Below are positions 52,148-61,007 of a stretch of 64,000 nucleotides of DNA, one piece after another. The notes below the pieces were generated by a model. That model worked only from the letters and a program-made list of their open reading frames with translations, made no database searches and was not told the origin of the DNA. Every line of letters starts with the position of its first letter. The first letter of the stretch is position 1. Source of the DNA: Cacconaster sp045641345 (lineage in GTDB: Bacteria; Bacteroidota; Bacteroidia; Bacteroidales; UBA932); assembly GCA_045641345.1 (NCBI GenBank), contig JAZUGR010000021.1, positions 1 to 64,000 on the forward strand. The letters are read 5' to 3'. The position numbers and the translations under genes are program-made.

Positions 52148-54772
52148 ATGACTTCCAAGGAAATTAGAAAGACATTCCTCGATTTTTTTGCATCAAAGGG
52201 GCACGTGGTGGTTCCCTCTGCACCTGTAGTGGTCAAGGGCGACCCTACGCTGATGTTCACCAACGCCGGCATGAACCAGTTCAAGGATTGGTTCCTGGGC
52301 AACCGCGAGCCCAAATACAAGAGGGTGGCGGATTCGCAGAAATGTCTGAGGGTAAGCGGCAAGCATAACGATCTGGAAGAGGTCGGGCACGATACCTACC
52401 ACCATACGCTGTTCGAGATGCTCGGCAACTGGAGTTTCGGCGACTATTTCAAGCAGGAAGCCATCTCCTGGGCCTGGGAACTCCTCACCAAGGTGTACGG
52501 TCTCGACGAGAGCCGTCTTTATGCCACGGTGTTCGAGGGATATGAGCCCGACGGGCAGCCAATGGATACCGAGGCCCGGGACATCTGGAAAAAGTTCCTT
52601 CCCGAATCCCATATAATTCCCGGCAACAAGCACGACAACTTCTGGGAAATGGGAGATACGGGGCCGTGCGGTCCCTGCAGTGAAATCCATATCGACCTCC
52701 GTAGCGATGCGGACCGCAAAAAGGTTGACGGGGCCAGCCTTGTGAACAAGGACAACCCCCTGGTCATCGAGATATGGAACCTCGTGTTCATGCAGTTCAA
52801 CCGTAAGGCAAACGGTGAGCTCGAGCCGCTTCCGATGAAGCACGTCGATACCGGAATGGGTTTCGAAAGGCTCTGTATGGCTCTTCAGGCCAAGAAGAGC
52901 AATTACGACACCGATGTCTTCACGGGTATGATAAACGCCATTTCGCGCCTGTGCTCCAAGCCTTACGTTCAGGCGAGCAAGGAGGGGATAGCGATGAGGG
53001 TGATAGCCGACCACATACGTGCAATCAGCTTTTCGATTGCCGACGGGCAGCTTCCTTCGAACGTCAAGGCAGGTTATGTTATACGCCGTATCCTCCGCCG
53101 TGCCGTCCGCTACGGATATACTTTCCTCGGTTTCAACCAGCCTTTCCTGTGCCGTCTTGTGCAGCAGCTCGTTGAGGATATGGGTGAAGCCTTCCCCGAA
53201 ATAAAGGCTCAGCAGGCTCTGATAGAAAAAGTGATCCGTGAGGAGGAGGAAGCGTTCCTCCGTACCTTGGACAAGGGCATCAAATTGATAGAGAACATTA
53301 TGGCCAACAAGGTCGGAGCCGACAAAGTCATCTCCGGAGTCGATGCCTTCGTTCTCTACGATACATACGGTTTCCCCATCGACCTGAGCGAACTCATAGC
53401 GCGTGAAAACGGCCTGACAATCGATATGGCCTCATTCAATGCCGAACTTTCGAAGCAGAAGGAGCGTGCCCGCAACGCTACCGCCATAGAGGAGGGTGAC
53501 TGGGTTGAAATAAAGCCGTATACCAGAACGGAATTCGTTGGCTACGACCAGCTTGAATGTCCCGTCAGCATATTGAAATACCGCACGGTGAGGGCCAAGA
53601 ACAAGGAGTTCGTCCAGCTTGTTTTCGACAAGACTCCGTTCTACGCCGAAAGTGGCGGTCAGGTTGGCGACAGCGGTGTCATAGTTTCGGCCGAAACTGA
53701 CGAAAAGATTGTGATTTCCAATACCATCAAGGAGAACGGTCTTCCGGTGCACATCGCCGACCGCATACCGGCAAAACCGGAGGTGGAATTCGTGGCAAAG
53801 GTGGATGAACCCCGCCGTCGCGCGATTGCATCCAACCACTCGGCCACCCACCTGCTCCAGTTTGCCCTTCGTGAAATCATAGGCAAGCATATAGAGCAGA
53901 AGGGTTCGTTCGTATGTCCCGACTATCTGCGTTTCGACTTTTCACATTATGAAAAGATACAGCCCGAGGTTCTCCGCAAGGTGGAACGCAGGGTCAATGA
54001 GCTTATCCGCGCCGATCAGGCGAAGGACGAGCGCCGGAGCGTCGATATCGAAGAGGCCCGCAAGTTCGGAGCAATGTCGTTGTTCGGCGAAAAGTACGGC
54101 AAGCACGTACGTGTAATCCGTTTCGGCGATTCGGTCGAGTTCTGCGGAGGTACACACGTGGATGCCACCGGATGCATAGGATATTTCCGTATCATCTCCG
54201 AATCCGCCGTTGCGGCCGGGGTAAGGCGTATCGAAGCTGTTACCGGAGAGGGCGCCTGCCTGGCGGCCGAAGGCGAAGCCGACGAACTGCTCAGGATCCG
54301 TGGCCTGTTCAACAATGCCCAGAACGTGATGGCCTCCATAGAGAAACTTATCGCAGAGAACGAGGCGATGAGGGTGGATATGGCCGAGCTCAACCGCAAG
54401 AAATTCGCAGAACTCAAGGACCGTCTCGTGGCGGGTGCATCCATTGTCGGAGGCAAGCGTCTCATCGTGGTCCCTACCGATACGTACAATCCGGATGACG
54501 TGCGCAATATGGCCTTCCTCATCCATAAGGAGTGTACCAATACGGTGTTCATCGCCGCATTCACCACCGGCGACGGCAAAGCGTGCCTTACCCTCATGTA
54601 CACCGACGACATCGTCGAACAGGGTTTCGATGCGGCGGCTTCCGTGCGTGAGGCTGCCCGCTTCATCCAGGGAGGTGGCGGCGGCCAGAAGTTCCTCGCC
54701 ACTGCCGGAGGCAAGAATGTAGAAGGGCTTTCAGCCGCCGAAAAGGCACTTGTTGACATGTCGGTGAAATAG
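52148..54772 (+). CDS. alaS: Alanyl-tRNA synthetase
   Basis: The product is 874 residues from the ATG at 52148 (MTSKEIRKTF). The catalytic core has RFxNAGMNQFKDWF, GDTGPCGPCSEI and FxDTGMGFERL type motifs. The editing domain carries HSATHLL and CGGTHVDATG (both zinc/active-site His-Cys motifs), followed by the C-Ala domain ending VKxx. Length is normal. An upstream in-frame start at 52070 was rejected as it lies in front of the rsmE stop region. It is 3 bases upstream of the LptF-Fmt gene. Confidence 0.97.
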   Translation: MTSKEIRKTFLDFFASKGHVVVPSAPVVVKGDPTLMFTNAGMNQFKDWFLGNREPKYKRVADSQKCLRVSGKHNDLEEVGHDTYHHTLFEMLGNWSFGDYFKQEAISWAWELLTKVYGLDESRLYATVFEGYEPDGQPMDTEARDIWKKFLPESHIIPGNKHDNFWEMGDTGPCGPCSEIHIDLRSDADRKKVDGASLVNKDNPLVIEIWNLVFMQFNRKANGELEPLPMKHVDTGMGFERLCMALQAKKSNYDTDVFTGMINAISRLCSKPYVQASKEGIAMRVIADHIRAISFSIADGQLPSNVKAGYVIRRILRRAVRYGYTFLGFNQPFLCRLVQQLVEDMGEAFPEIKAQQALIEKVIREEEEAFLRTLDKGIKLIENIMANKVGADKVISGVDAFVLYDTYGFPIDLSELIARENGLTIDMASFNAELSKQKERARNATAIEEGDWVEIKPYTRTEFVGYDQLECPVSILKYRTVRAKNKEFVQLVFDKTPFYAESGGQVGDSGVIVSAETDEKIVISNTIKENGLPVHIADRIPAKPEVEFVAKVDEPRRRAIASNHSATHLLQFALREIIGKHIEQKGSFVCPDYLRFDFSHYEKIQPEVLRKVERRVNELIRADQAKDERRSVDIEEARKFGAMSLFGEKYGKHVRVIRFGDSVEFCGGTHVDATGCIGYFRIISESAVAAGVRRIEAVTGEGACLAAEGEADELLRIRGLFNNAQNVMASIEKLIAENEAMRVDMAELNRKKFAELKDRLVAGASIVGGKRLIVVPTDTYNPDDVRNMAFLIHKECTNTVFIAAFTTGDGKACLTLMYTDDIVEQGFDAAASVREAARFIQGGGGGQKFLATAGGKNVEGLSAAEKALVDMSVK

Positions 54773-54775
54773 CGG

Positions 54776-57199
54776 ATGAAGAAGCTAGACAGATTTCTCA
54801 TTCTGTCCTTTCTCGGACCGTTCCTGGCCACTTTCTTCCTGGTCATCTTCGTCCTTTCCATGCAGTTCCTCTGGATATACATAGACGAACTGGTCGGCAA
54901 AGGGCTCGGTATCGGCGTGATTCTGGAGTTTCTCGGCTGGGCGGCGTGCACCCTTATCCCGATGGCGCTTCCGCTGGCCACGCTCCTGGCTTCCATAATG
55001 ACGATGGGAGGGTTGGGCGAGAAGAACGAACTGCTGGCGATGAAGGCGGCCGGAATCTCCCTTCAGAGGATAATGGCTCCGCTCATAGTTGTGTCGGCTG
55101 TGATAAGTGTCGGGGCGTTCTTTGCCGCGAACAATCTGATACCGGTGTCGTACAACAAGATATACACTCTCAGGGAAGACATAGCCAAGACCAAGGAGGA
55201 GATAAAGATTCCTACAGGAACTTTCTACAACGGCATAGACGGATATACCCTGCGAATCGAACGCCGCGACGATGAAAGCGGCATGATGTACGACCTGATG
55301 ATATACGACCATACCAACCGTGATGGAAGCTCGGGCCTCACTCTCGCCGATTCGGGCAGGATGCATATCACTCCCGACAAGCGGAACCTTACCTTCGACT
55401 TGTACCACGGGTGCTCCTATACGCAGAATGACCATTATCACAACCGTGACACACTGTCTGAATTGAGCCGTCTGAAATTCACCTCGCAGCAGGTCATCAT
55501 AGCTCTTGACAACTACACGTTCACCCGTAGCGACGAGGACCATTTCGGCAACGAGGTAATGTCGAAGGGGCTCAAGGCTCTCAATCGTGACCTCGACTCG
55601 CTGACGATGCAGTGTGATTCGCTTCACCGGTATCAGGTACGGAAGGTGATGAACGCCGAGTCGCTCGCTTATCTGTTCCAGCTTGATTCGGCATGGGTCT
55701 CCGGCAAGTTCAGGGGAAACATCTGCCTCGACAGCCTGAAGATCGGGCAGGATGCGGTCGCCGACCTGGAAGCGCTCGTTGGAGCGGCCACCGATATCCC
55801 CCGTCTCATCGACCAGGCCGAAAACCTGAGCCGTGAGAGTTTCCGTTTCGTCGATCCGTTGAGATGCACCGATATAGAGAGATACCGCAAGTTCACCCTC
55901 AGTGTGGCCTGCTTTGTGTTTTTCTTCATAGGTGCACCGTTGGGGGCAATCATCCGCAAGGGAGGGTTCGGAACCCCGATGGTGATTTCAATCATCTTTT
56001 TCCTGGTATATTATGTGGTTGACATAAGCGGCAAGAAACTGGCAAGGGAGGGAACCGTATCTCCGATGATCGGTACGTTTATCTCCACGCTGGCCCTTAT
56101 GCCGATCGGGGCATTCCTGACACACTCCTCGACTCAAGATTCCTCGCTTTTCAACGTTGAGCTTTATAAGGATTTCTTCAAGATGACCGGACGTTTCTTT
56201 TCAAGAGAGTATTTCAAATGCCGCAATTTCTTCCGCAAGGACCACGGCCGCATCAGGATTGTGTTTATGGGGACCCCGGAATTTGCGGTGGGGTCGCTGG
56301 ATGCACTTGTCTCAGGCGGTTTTGACGTAGTGGCGGTCGTTACGGCCACCGACAAGCCGAGCGGGCGCGGTATGAAGCTCTCCGAAAGTGCAGTCAAGAA
56401 ATATGCCCTTAGCCACAACATCCCGGTACTTCAGCCCGAAAAGTTGAAGGATCCCGATTTCCTCGCACAACTGCGCTCGCTGAATGCCAACCTTTTCGTG
56501 GTGGTGGCTTTCCGTATGCTCCCCAAAGAGGTATGGAGCATGCCCTATCTGGGAACTTTCAACCTGCATGCGTCGCTTCTTCCGTGTTACAGGGGTGCCG
56601 CTCCAATAAACTGGGCGCTTATCAACGGTGAGAAGATGACGGGTGTGACCACTTTTATGATAGACGAGAAGATAGATACCGGAGCTGTTCTGTATCAGGA
56701 GAGTTGTGCCATTGAAGATTACGACAGTGCAGGGTCGCTTCACGACAAACTGATGGTTATGGGTTCCCGCCTTGTCGTCAAGACTGTCGAGGATATCCGC
56801 GACCATCGCGTGAAGCCCCGCCTTCAGGATACGGAGCACGTCAAAATATGTCCTGCGCCGAAGCTTACTCGTGAAACCGCAACAATCGACTGGTCGCGCA
56901 GTGCAGAGGAGATAAACAACCTCATCCGTGGCCTGAGCCCGTATCCGTCGGCTGTCTCGACATTGGTTTGCGACGGAAAGAGCCCGGTGGAGGTCAAGAT
57001 TTTCGAGGCTTATGTGACAAGGGGCGACGACAACTTGTCTCCGGGCGCAATAAAATCCGACGGCAAGAGTTTTATGGAGGTCAGGTGCGGCCGCAACTCA
57101 TTGCGGATAACGTCACTCCAGCTCTCCGGAAAGAAGAGGATGCCGGTGGCAGACCTGCTGCTCGGCCTGCGTGGGATAGAGGATTACAGATTTGTCTGA
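54776..57199 (+). CDS. Fusion of LptF-type LPS permease and methionyl-tRNA formyltransferase
   Basis: The 807-residue frame is uninterrupted. Residues 1-475 are a YjgP/YjgQ permease: three N-terminal helices, a periplasmic jellyroll (about 110-350) and three C-terminal helices (about 370-460). Residues 492-807 are a complete methionyl-tRNA formyltransferase: RIRIVFMGTPEFAVG at the start, catalytic Asn596 and His598 in FNLHASLLPCYRGAAP, Asp634 in DEKIDTG, and the OB-like C-terminal domain. At the joint the usual Fmt start codon is absent (arginine codons instead). An internal ATG at residue 470 could still give a separate Fmt. LptF ends in the cytosol, so topology permits a tethered enzyme. 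Both functions are essential or near-essential in other bacteria. Confidence 0.9.
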   Translation: MKKLDRFLILSFLGPFLATFFLVIFVLSMQFLWIYIDELVGKGLGIGVILEFLGWAACTLIPMALPLATLLASIMTMGGLGEKNELLAMKAAGISLQRIMAPLIVVSAVISVGAFFAANNLIPVSYNKIYTLREDIAKTKEEIKIPTGTFYNGIDGYTLRIERRDDESGMMYDLMIYDHTNRDGSSGLTLADSGRMHITPDKRNLTFDLYHGCSYTQNDHYHNRDTLSELSRLKFTSQQVIIALDNYTFTRSDEDHFGNEVMSKGLKALNRDLDSLTMQCDSLHRYQVRKVMNAESLAYLFQLDSAWVSGKFRGNICLDSLKIGQDAVADLEALVGAATDIPRLIDQAENLSRESFRFVDPLRCTDIERYRKFTLSVACFVFFFIGAPLGAIIRKGGFGTPMVISIIFFLVYYVVDISGKKLAREGTVSPMIGTFISTLALMPIGAFLTHSSTQDSSLFNVELYKDFFKMTGRFFSREYFKCRNFFRKDHGRIRIVFMGTPEFAVGSLDALVSGGFDVVAVVTATDKPSGRGMKLSESAVKKYALSHNIPVLQPEKLKDPDFLAQLRSLNANLFVVVAFRMLPKEVWSMPYLGTFNLHASLLPCYRGAAPINWALINGEKMTGVTTFMIDEKIDTGAVLYQESCAIEDYDSAGSLHDKLMVMGSRLVVKTVEDIRDHRVKPRLQDTEHVKICPAPKLTRETATIDWSRSAEEINNLIRGLSPYPSAVSTLVCDGKSPVEVKIFEAYVTRGDDNLSPGAIKSDGKSFMEVRCGRNSLRITSLQLSGKKRMPVADLLLGLRGIEDYRFV

Positions 57200-58149
57200 G
57201 CGGCCTTTGCCCTGACGGCGGAGAGCATGTCGTCAATCATCCTCTCCATATCCCATTCGGGTTTCCAACCCCATTCGTTGCGGGCGCAGCTGTCGTCCAT
57301 CATATTGGGCCAACTGTCGGCTATGGCGGCCTTCACCGGGTCTATGTTGTAGTCGAAAGTGGCATCGGGAATTCTTTTCCTGATTGAATTGAACAGGATT
57401 TCAGGTGTAAAACTCATCGAGGCGATGTTGAAGCTGTTGCGGTGCTTCAATCTGGCGGGGTCGGCTTCCATAAGGTCGGTTACGGCCTTCAGCGCATCGC
57501 TCATATACATCATATCCATATAACTGCCCGAAGGTACCTCGCAGGTGTAATGGTGCCCCGGTTTGATTATTTCGTAGAAGACCTCAACGGCATAATCGGT
57601 GGTGCCTCCGCCGGGCATCGCTCCGCTGGAGATTATGCCCGGGAAGCGTACGCTGCGCGTATCGACTCCGAATCTCGTGAAATAGTAGTCGCTCAGAAGC
57701 TCTCCGGACACCTTGCATACTCCGTAGATTGTATTGGGACGCATTATCGTGTCCTGCGGGGTCATGTCATGCGGCGTGCTGTTGCCGAATGCCCCGATGG
57801 AGCTTGGGGTGAACACCGAGCATCCGAATTCCCTGGCTATGTTGAGGGAATTGAGCAGGGCGCTCATGTTGATGTGCCAGGCTACCTGAGGATTCTTTTC
57901 GCCGGTGGCGCTCAAAAGTGCCACAAGGTTGAATATGGCATCGACCTTGTGCTTCTGCACAAGGGAGGCGAACGCCTTTTCGTCCGTGGCATCGGCCTTT
58001 TCGGTTATGCATATGGACTTGAGTTTCTCCACCTGGGCATCCTTCAGGTCCGCCCCTATCACGTTGGAGTCTCCGTAGAGTTTCTGGAGATGGGGCACGA
58101 GTTCGGTTCCGATCTGTCCGCCTGCTCCTATGACTAGTATCTTTTTCAT
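57184..58149 (-). CDS. SDR-type L-threonine 3-dehydrogenase
   Basis: The product is 321 residues from the ATG at 58149. It has a Rossmann start (ILVIGAGGQIGTELV), the catalytic TPSSIGAFG and YGVCKVSGE (YxxxK), and the family-typical FPGIISSGAMPGGGTTDYAVEVF, which is characteristic of short-chain-type threonine dehydrogenases of Bacteroidota rather than the zinc enzyme. It would oxidise threonine to 2-amino-3-ketobutyrate. It overlaps the fmt domain end by 16 bases (convergent). The open frame extends to 58173 from a TTG, rejected because MKKILVIG starts at the ATG. Confidence 0.88.
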   Translation of the reverse strand: MKKILVIGAGGQIGTELVPHLQKLYGDSNVIGADLKDAQVEKLKSICITEKADATDEKAFASLVQKHKVDAIFNLVALLSATGEKNPQVAWHINMSALLNSLNIAREFGCSVFTPSSIGAFGNSTPHDMTPQDTIMRPNTIYGVCKVSGELLSDYYFTRFGVDTRSVRFPGIISSGAMPGGGTTDYAVEVFYEIIKPGHHYTCEVPSGSYMDMMYMSDALKAVTDLMEADPARLKHRNSFNIASMSFTPEILFNSIRKRIPDATFDYNIDPVKAAIADSWPNMMDDSCARNEWGWKPEWDMERMIDDMLSAVRAKAAQTNL

Positions 58150-58170
58150 TCCGTTCTTATCAAGAATGTG

Positions 58171-58178
58171 CAAATTTA
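58171..58178 (-). promoter_or_regulatory. -7 promoter box for the threonine dehydrogenase gene
   Basis: The minus strand reads TAAATTTG, 21 bases before the ATG, overlapping the last codons of the GSCFA gene. The dehydrogenase may thus be expressed apart from the upstream operon. Confidence 0.5.
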
Positions 58179-58967
58179 CAAATAATGACGAAATGCGGTT
58201 TTGAGAAAGGCCTCAAAAATATAGTCCGCCGCTTCTTTCGACGGATGCACCAGGTCTTCGGCATACCATCGGTCTTCGCGCAGGGAGTCCATCATTATTT
58301 CGTATGCCGGGAAATAGTCGGTGCAGTCGCTGAAGTCCTTCTGCAACCTCTCCACCGCCAGGAGCAGAGTGGCCTTGCTCAACATGTTTCCGTGTGCTCC
58401 GTCGGCCATATGGCGGATGGGGCTTACTGTGAATATCCAATGCTTGTCGCGATGATTGGCAATGATGGGGGAGAGCATCGTCACGATATCTCCGACCTCG
58501 AGTCTTTCGCGCACGAACTCCCGTGCCGGAACCTTGTGGCAGTTGGAGACTATGATGCCGCGTTGGATGTGCCTGAACACCCACGCCGTGCCGAAAGTGA
58601 GGATTACGGCGCCGCATCTTTCGAAATACCGGGCGTTTTCGGCAAGAGACGCATTGGCCGCAGAAAGGAATTCCTGCGGAGAGGGCTTGCGGAAACTGCC
58701 GTGGTGGAAGAACGAACAGTATTGAGCATCGCGCTCGATGACGTCATCCATCGTAAAAGGCTTGCGGCTCTCCAGCCTGAGCAGGGAGGAGCATATCGAC
58801 GAGGGATTGAAAAGGATTCCGAACGGATTCAGCGCCACGTCAATCCCCCGCTCTTTAAGACGGGTGCCTGTTTCGGTGGAGAAGCAGGAGCCCATCATCA
58901 TTATTCCGGAATCGGGCAGAAGAGGGCTTTTGAATGGCTGCAGGTCAACTGTTGTCCCGGTTTTCAT
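58176..58967 (-). CDS. GSCFA-domain protein
   Basis: The 263-residue product carries the defining GSCFS motif near residue 27 (MMMGSCFSTETG) of the GSCFA family, a Bacteroidota-common relative of SGNH hydrolases. Other family marks are LNPFGILFNPSSI and the C-terminal FPAYEIMMDSLREDRWYAEDLVHPS (Asp-x-x-His). Most proteins of this group are uncharacterised esterase-like enzymes. No signal peptide is seen. It lies 18 bases after the Ntn hydrolase gene and 26 bases before the threonine dehydrogenase. Confidence 0.9.
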   Translation of the reverse strand: MKTGTTVDLQPFKSPLLPDSGIMMMGSCFSTETGTRLKERGIDVALNPFGILFNPSSICSSLLRLESRKPFTMDDVIERDAQYCSFFHHGSFRKPSPQEFLSAANASLAENARYFERCGAVILTFGTAWVFRHIQRGIIVSNCHKVPAREFVRERLEVGDIVTMLSPIIANHRDKHWIFTVSPIRHMADGAHGNMLSKATLLLAVERLQKDFSDCTDYFPAYEIMMDSLREDRWYAEDLVHPSKEAADYIFEAFLKTAFRHYL

Positions 58968-58985
58968 AATCTCAACACCACGATT

Positions 58986-60209
58986 CTAAAGATATGCTGC
59001 AAAAGTCTTCTTAAAGATATTCAGATATTCTTCGGTCTGTTTGAGATATTCCTCGCGGAATGCCGCGTCGGTAATCTCCCCGGTTTCCCATTTCCTGTGA
59101 AGGGGGACGAACAGGTCATTTATTGCAGCCTCGGCTTCGGCGCAGCACTTGCGCAGTTCTCCGGCATTCCTGACATCGAAATCCCTGCTCTTGCCGGTAT
59201 CGCCATAGTGATAGAGATATTTGTCGGATATCTTCATCACGAGGCTGAAAATCTCGGCTTCCTTTGCGGGAGGATTGTCGATATAGAGGGGCAGCGTGTC
59301 GCCAAGCGACGGAACGAGCGGGATGAGGGGAGAGCAGCGGGGATGCCCGAGGGCCGTCCACATTACGCTGAACTTGGGATCGGTGGCCCGGGCAACGCTT
59401 TGGAACACGATAAGGTTGCTGGTGCGCCAGTAGCTTATCATACCCTTGTCGCTGATGGATGAGGATGCAACATTGCTGTCGTTGAGACCTTTCCTGACGT
59501 TGATCAAAGACCGTCCGCAAATGTCGATGAGTTCGCCTGGAGTTATTTCGTACTTGCCGTCGGCGTTTTTCTTGAATGATTTCATTATTTCCACACAGTC
59601 GTCGTACCGGTCGACTCCTCCTTTGGTGGGGTCATCCCCGCTGAAGGAGAAGTTGGTGCAGCAGCGCCACCCGTCGGGGGCTACCGCAGGGTCGTTGACG
59701 TCGTATTTGACCCAGGTGTCGTTGCCGAATTCATAGAATGCAGCTCCACCGAATGCATCGATGACACCGAGATTGAACCTGCAGGCAAGCGGATGGGGAA
59801 GGGTGTTCAGATATTGGTCGAACTCTTCGATGCTGGCGCAGTTTGCGAGGGCATAGAGTTCGATTGCAGCCGAGCCGCGCCCCTTTATCCTGATTGTATC
59901 GTTGGGGAAACTGTGGGTTGTAAGTGCGGCAACGCAGAATCCCATCGAGTTCATCCCACCGCCGGTGCTCCTGATCTTCGCCGCCTCGACCCACGGGGTG
60001 GGTCCCATCGAGATGAAATCATATCTTCCTCTCTGGTGAAACTTGATGTTCGTGTTGAAGTTGTTGGGCCCTTGGTCGCGGGTCTTGAGCATCACAGGTT
60101 TGCCGTCGGAGGTGTATTTGCCTGATATGATTATTGCCGAGCATGCCTGAGCCCTGTCGGCCCAGATCAGGGTGGCAATTGTCAGAATGAATGTGAAAAT
60201 CTTCTTCAT
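58986..60209 (-). CDS. Secreted Ntn hydrolase (linear amide C-N hydrolase-like)
   Basis: The product is 407 residues from the ATG at 60209. The signal peptide ends RAQA and the next residue, Cys23, begins CSAIIISGKYTSDGKPVMLKTRDQ. This is the N-terminal nucleophile segment of choloylglycine/penicillin-acylase-type and C45-like Ntn hydrolases, with the following Arg-Asp pair. Later marks are GGMNSMGFCVAALTTH and WRCCTNFSFSGD. Substrate could be bile salts, acyl-amides or peptides; nothing in the sequence decides. The chosen start avoids the -7 box at 60238-60245. GSCFA follows 18 bases downstream. Confidence 0.85.
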   Translation of the reverse strand: MKKIFTFILTIATLIWADRAQACSAIIISGKYTSDGKPVMLKTRDQGPNNFNTNIKFHQRGRYDFISMGPTPWVEAAKIRSTGGGMNSMGFCVAALTTHSFPNDTIRIKGRGSAAIELYALANCASIEEFDQYLNTLPHPLACRFNLGVIDAFGGAAFYEFGNDTWVKYDVNDPAVAPDGWRCCTNFSFSGDDPTKGGVDRYDDCVEIMKSFKKNADGKYEITPGELIDICGRSLINVRKGLNDSNVASSSISDKGMISYWRTSNLIVFQSVARATDPKFSVMWTALGHPRCSPLIPLVPSLGDTLPLYIDNPPAKEAEIFSLVMKISDKYLYHYGDTGKSRDFDVRNAGELRKCCAEAEAAINDLFVPLHRKWETGEITDAAFREEYLKQTEEYLNIFKKTFAAYL

Positions 60210-60237
60210 ACGGTTGAATGAATGGTATTTGTTTGCA

Positions 60238-60245
60238 CAAATATA
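60238..60245 (-). promoter_or_regulatory. -7 promoter box for the Ntn hydrolase operon
   Basis: The minus strand reads TATATTTG, 28 bases before the ATG at 60209, leaving a leader of about 24 bases. It shows that the longer open frame from 60293 is not the start. Confidence 0.6.
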
Positions 60246-60387
60246 GCAAAAAACCGGACAGGGCGTCCGGAAGTGTGCAATCCGGGTATCCAATGTGGAA
60301 AAATGGCTTCGTCATAAGGTTTTTCTGTAAATCGGTTGTTTCGAAAAACCGCGTTCCAGGGCGGAACAAAAGGGGTTTTATCCATCA

Positions 60388-60395
60388 TACATTTG
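60388..60395 (+). promoter_or_regulatory. -7 promoter box for the envelope/fimbrial cluster
   Basis: TACATTTG fits TAnnTTTG and lies 49 bases before the ATG of the DUF3575 gene in the 235-base divergent intergenic region. No clear -33 element was seen. The rest of this region shows no obvious RNA or repeat. Confidence 0.45.
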
Positions 60396-60444
60396 CATCG
60401 TCGCCGCTTGCGGAACCATTCGCCGCAGTGGCGTGGAAGAGAGT

Positions 60445-61005
60445 ATGATTGTACGTAAAATACTGCTTGCCGCATTCCTTCTGCATCTGGCCATAGAGGT
60501 TTCTGCACAAAAGGTCACCGTATCCGCGAATGCCGTGGACTGTCTTGACCTGGGCACGCTCAATGCCGAGGTGGGGGTTGCTCTGAGCCGCCATTTTTCG
60601 CTCAGTGCCGGGGCCCGTTACAATCCCTGGAAGTTCGGTGGCGAAAGCGGCGGATATCTCCAGAACTGCCGGCGTACTTTCAATGCCGGGATGCGCTACT
60701 GGCCATGGAACGTCTATTCCGGTTGGTGGTTCTCCTTCAAGGGGCAGTGGGAGGAATACAGCCGGAGCCTTCCGTATCAGAAAGGGCTTGCCGAGGAGGG
60801 GGATGCCGTCGGTGCGGGCTTCTCCATAGGATATGCACTGATGCTCAACCGCCACTTCAATATCGACTTCGGTCTGGGTGCCTGGGGTGGAGGCAAACGT
60901 TATACGGTTTATGCCTGTCCCAGATGCGGCCGCGTAGTGGAAAGCGGCAGAAAAGGTTTCATCCTGCCGAATGATATCCAGGCATCGATCGTTTATGTGT
61001 TCTGA
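60445..61005 (+). CDS. DUF3575-like outer-membrane/fimbrial-operon protein
   Basis: The product is 186 residues from the ATG at 60445 (MIVRKILLAAF). A signal peptide is cleaved near VSAQK. The body is a small beta-barrel-like protein with the features of DUF3575: NAVDCLDLGTLNAEVGVALS, the aromatic RYWPWNVYSGWWFSF and IGYALMLNRHFNIDFGLGAWGGGKRY. DUF3575 proteins in Bacteroidales commonly sit in fimbria-type operons. It also carries a two-Cys knuckle CPRCGR of unclear use near the end. It is separated by 2 bases from the OmpA-like gene. Confidence 0.8.
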   Translation: MIVRKILLAAFLLHLAIEVSAQKVTVSANAVDCLDLGTLNAEVGVALSRHFSLSAGARYNPWKFGGESGGYLQNCRRTFNAGMRYWPWNVYSGWWFSFKGQWEEYSRSLPYQKGLAEEGDAVGAGFSIGYALMLNRHFNIDFGLGAWGGGKRYTVYACPRCGRVVESGRKGFILPNDIQASIVYVF

Positions 61006-61007
61006 AG

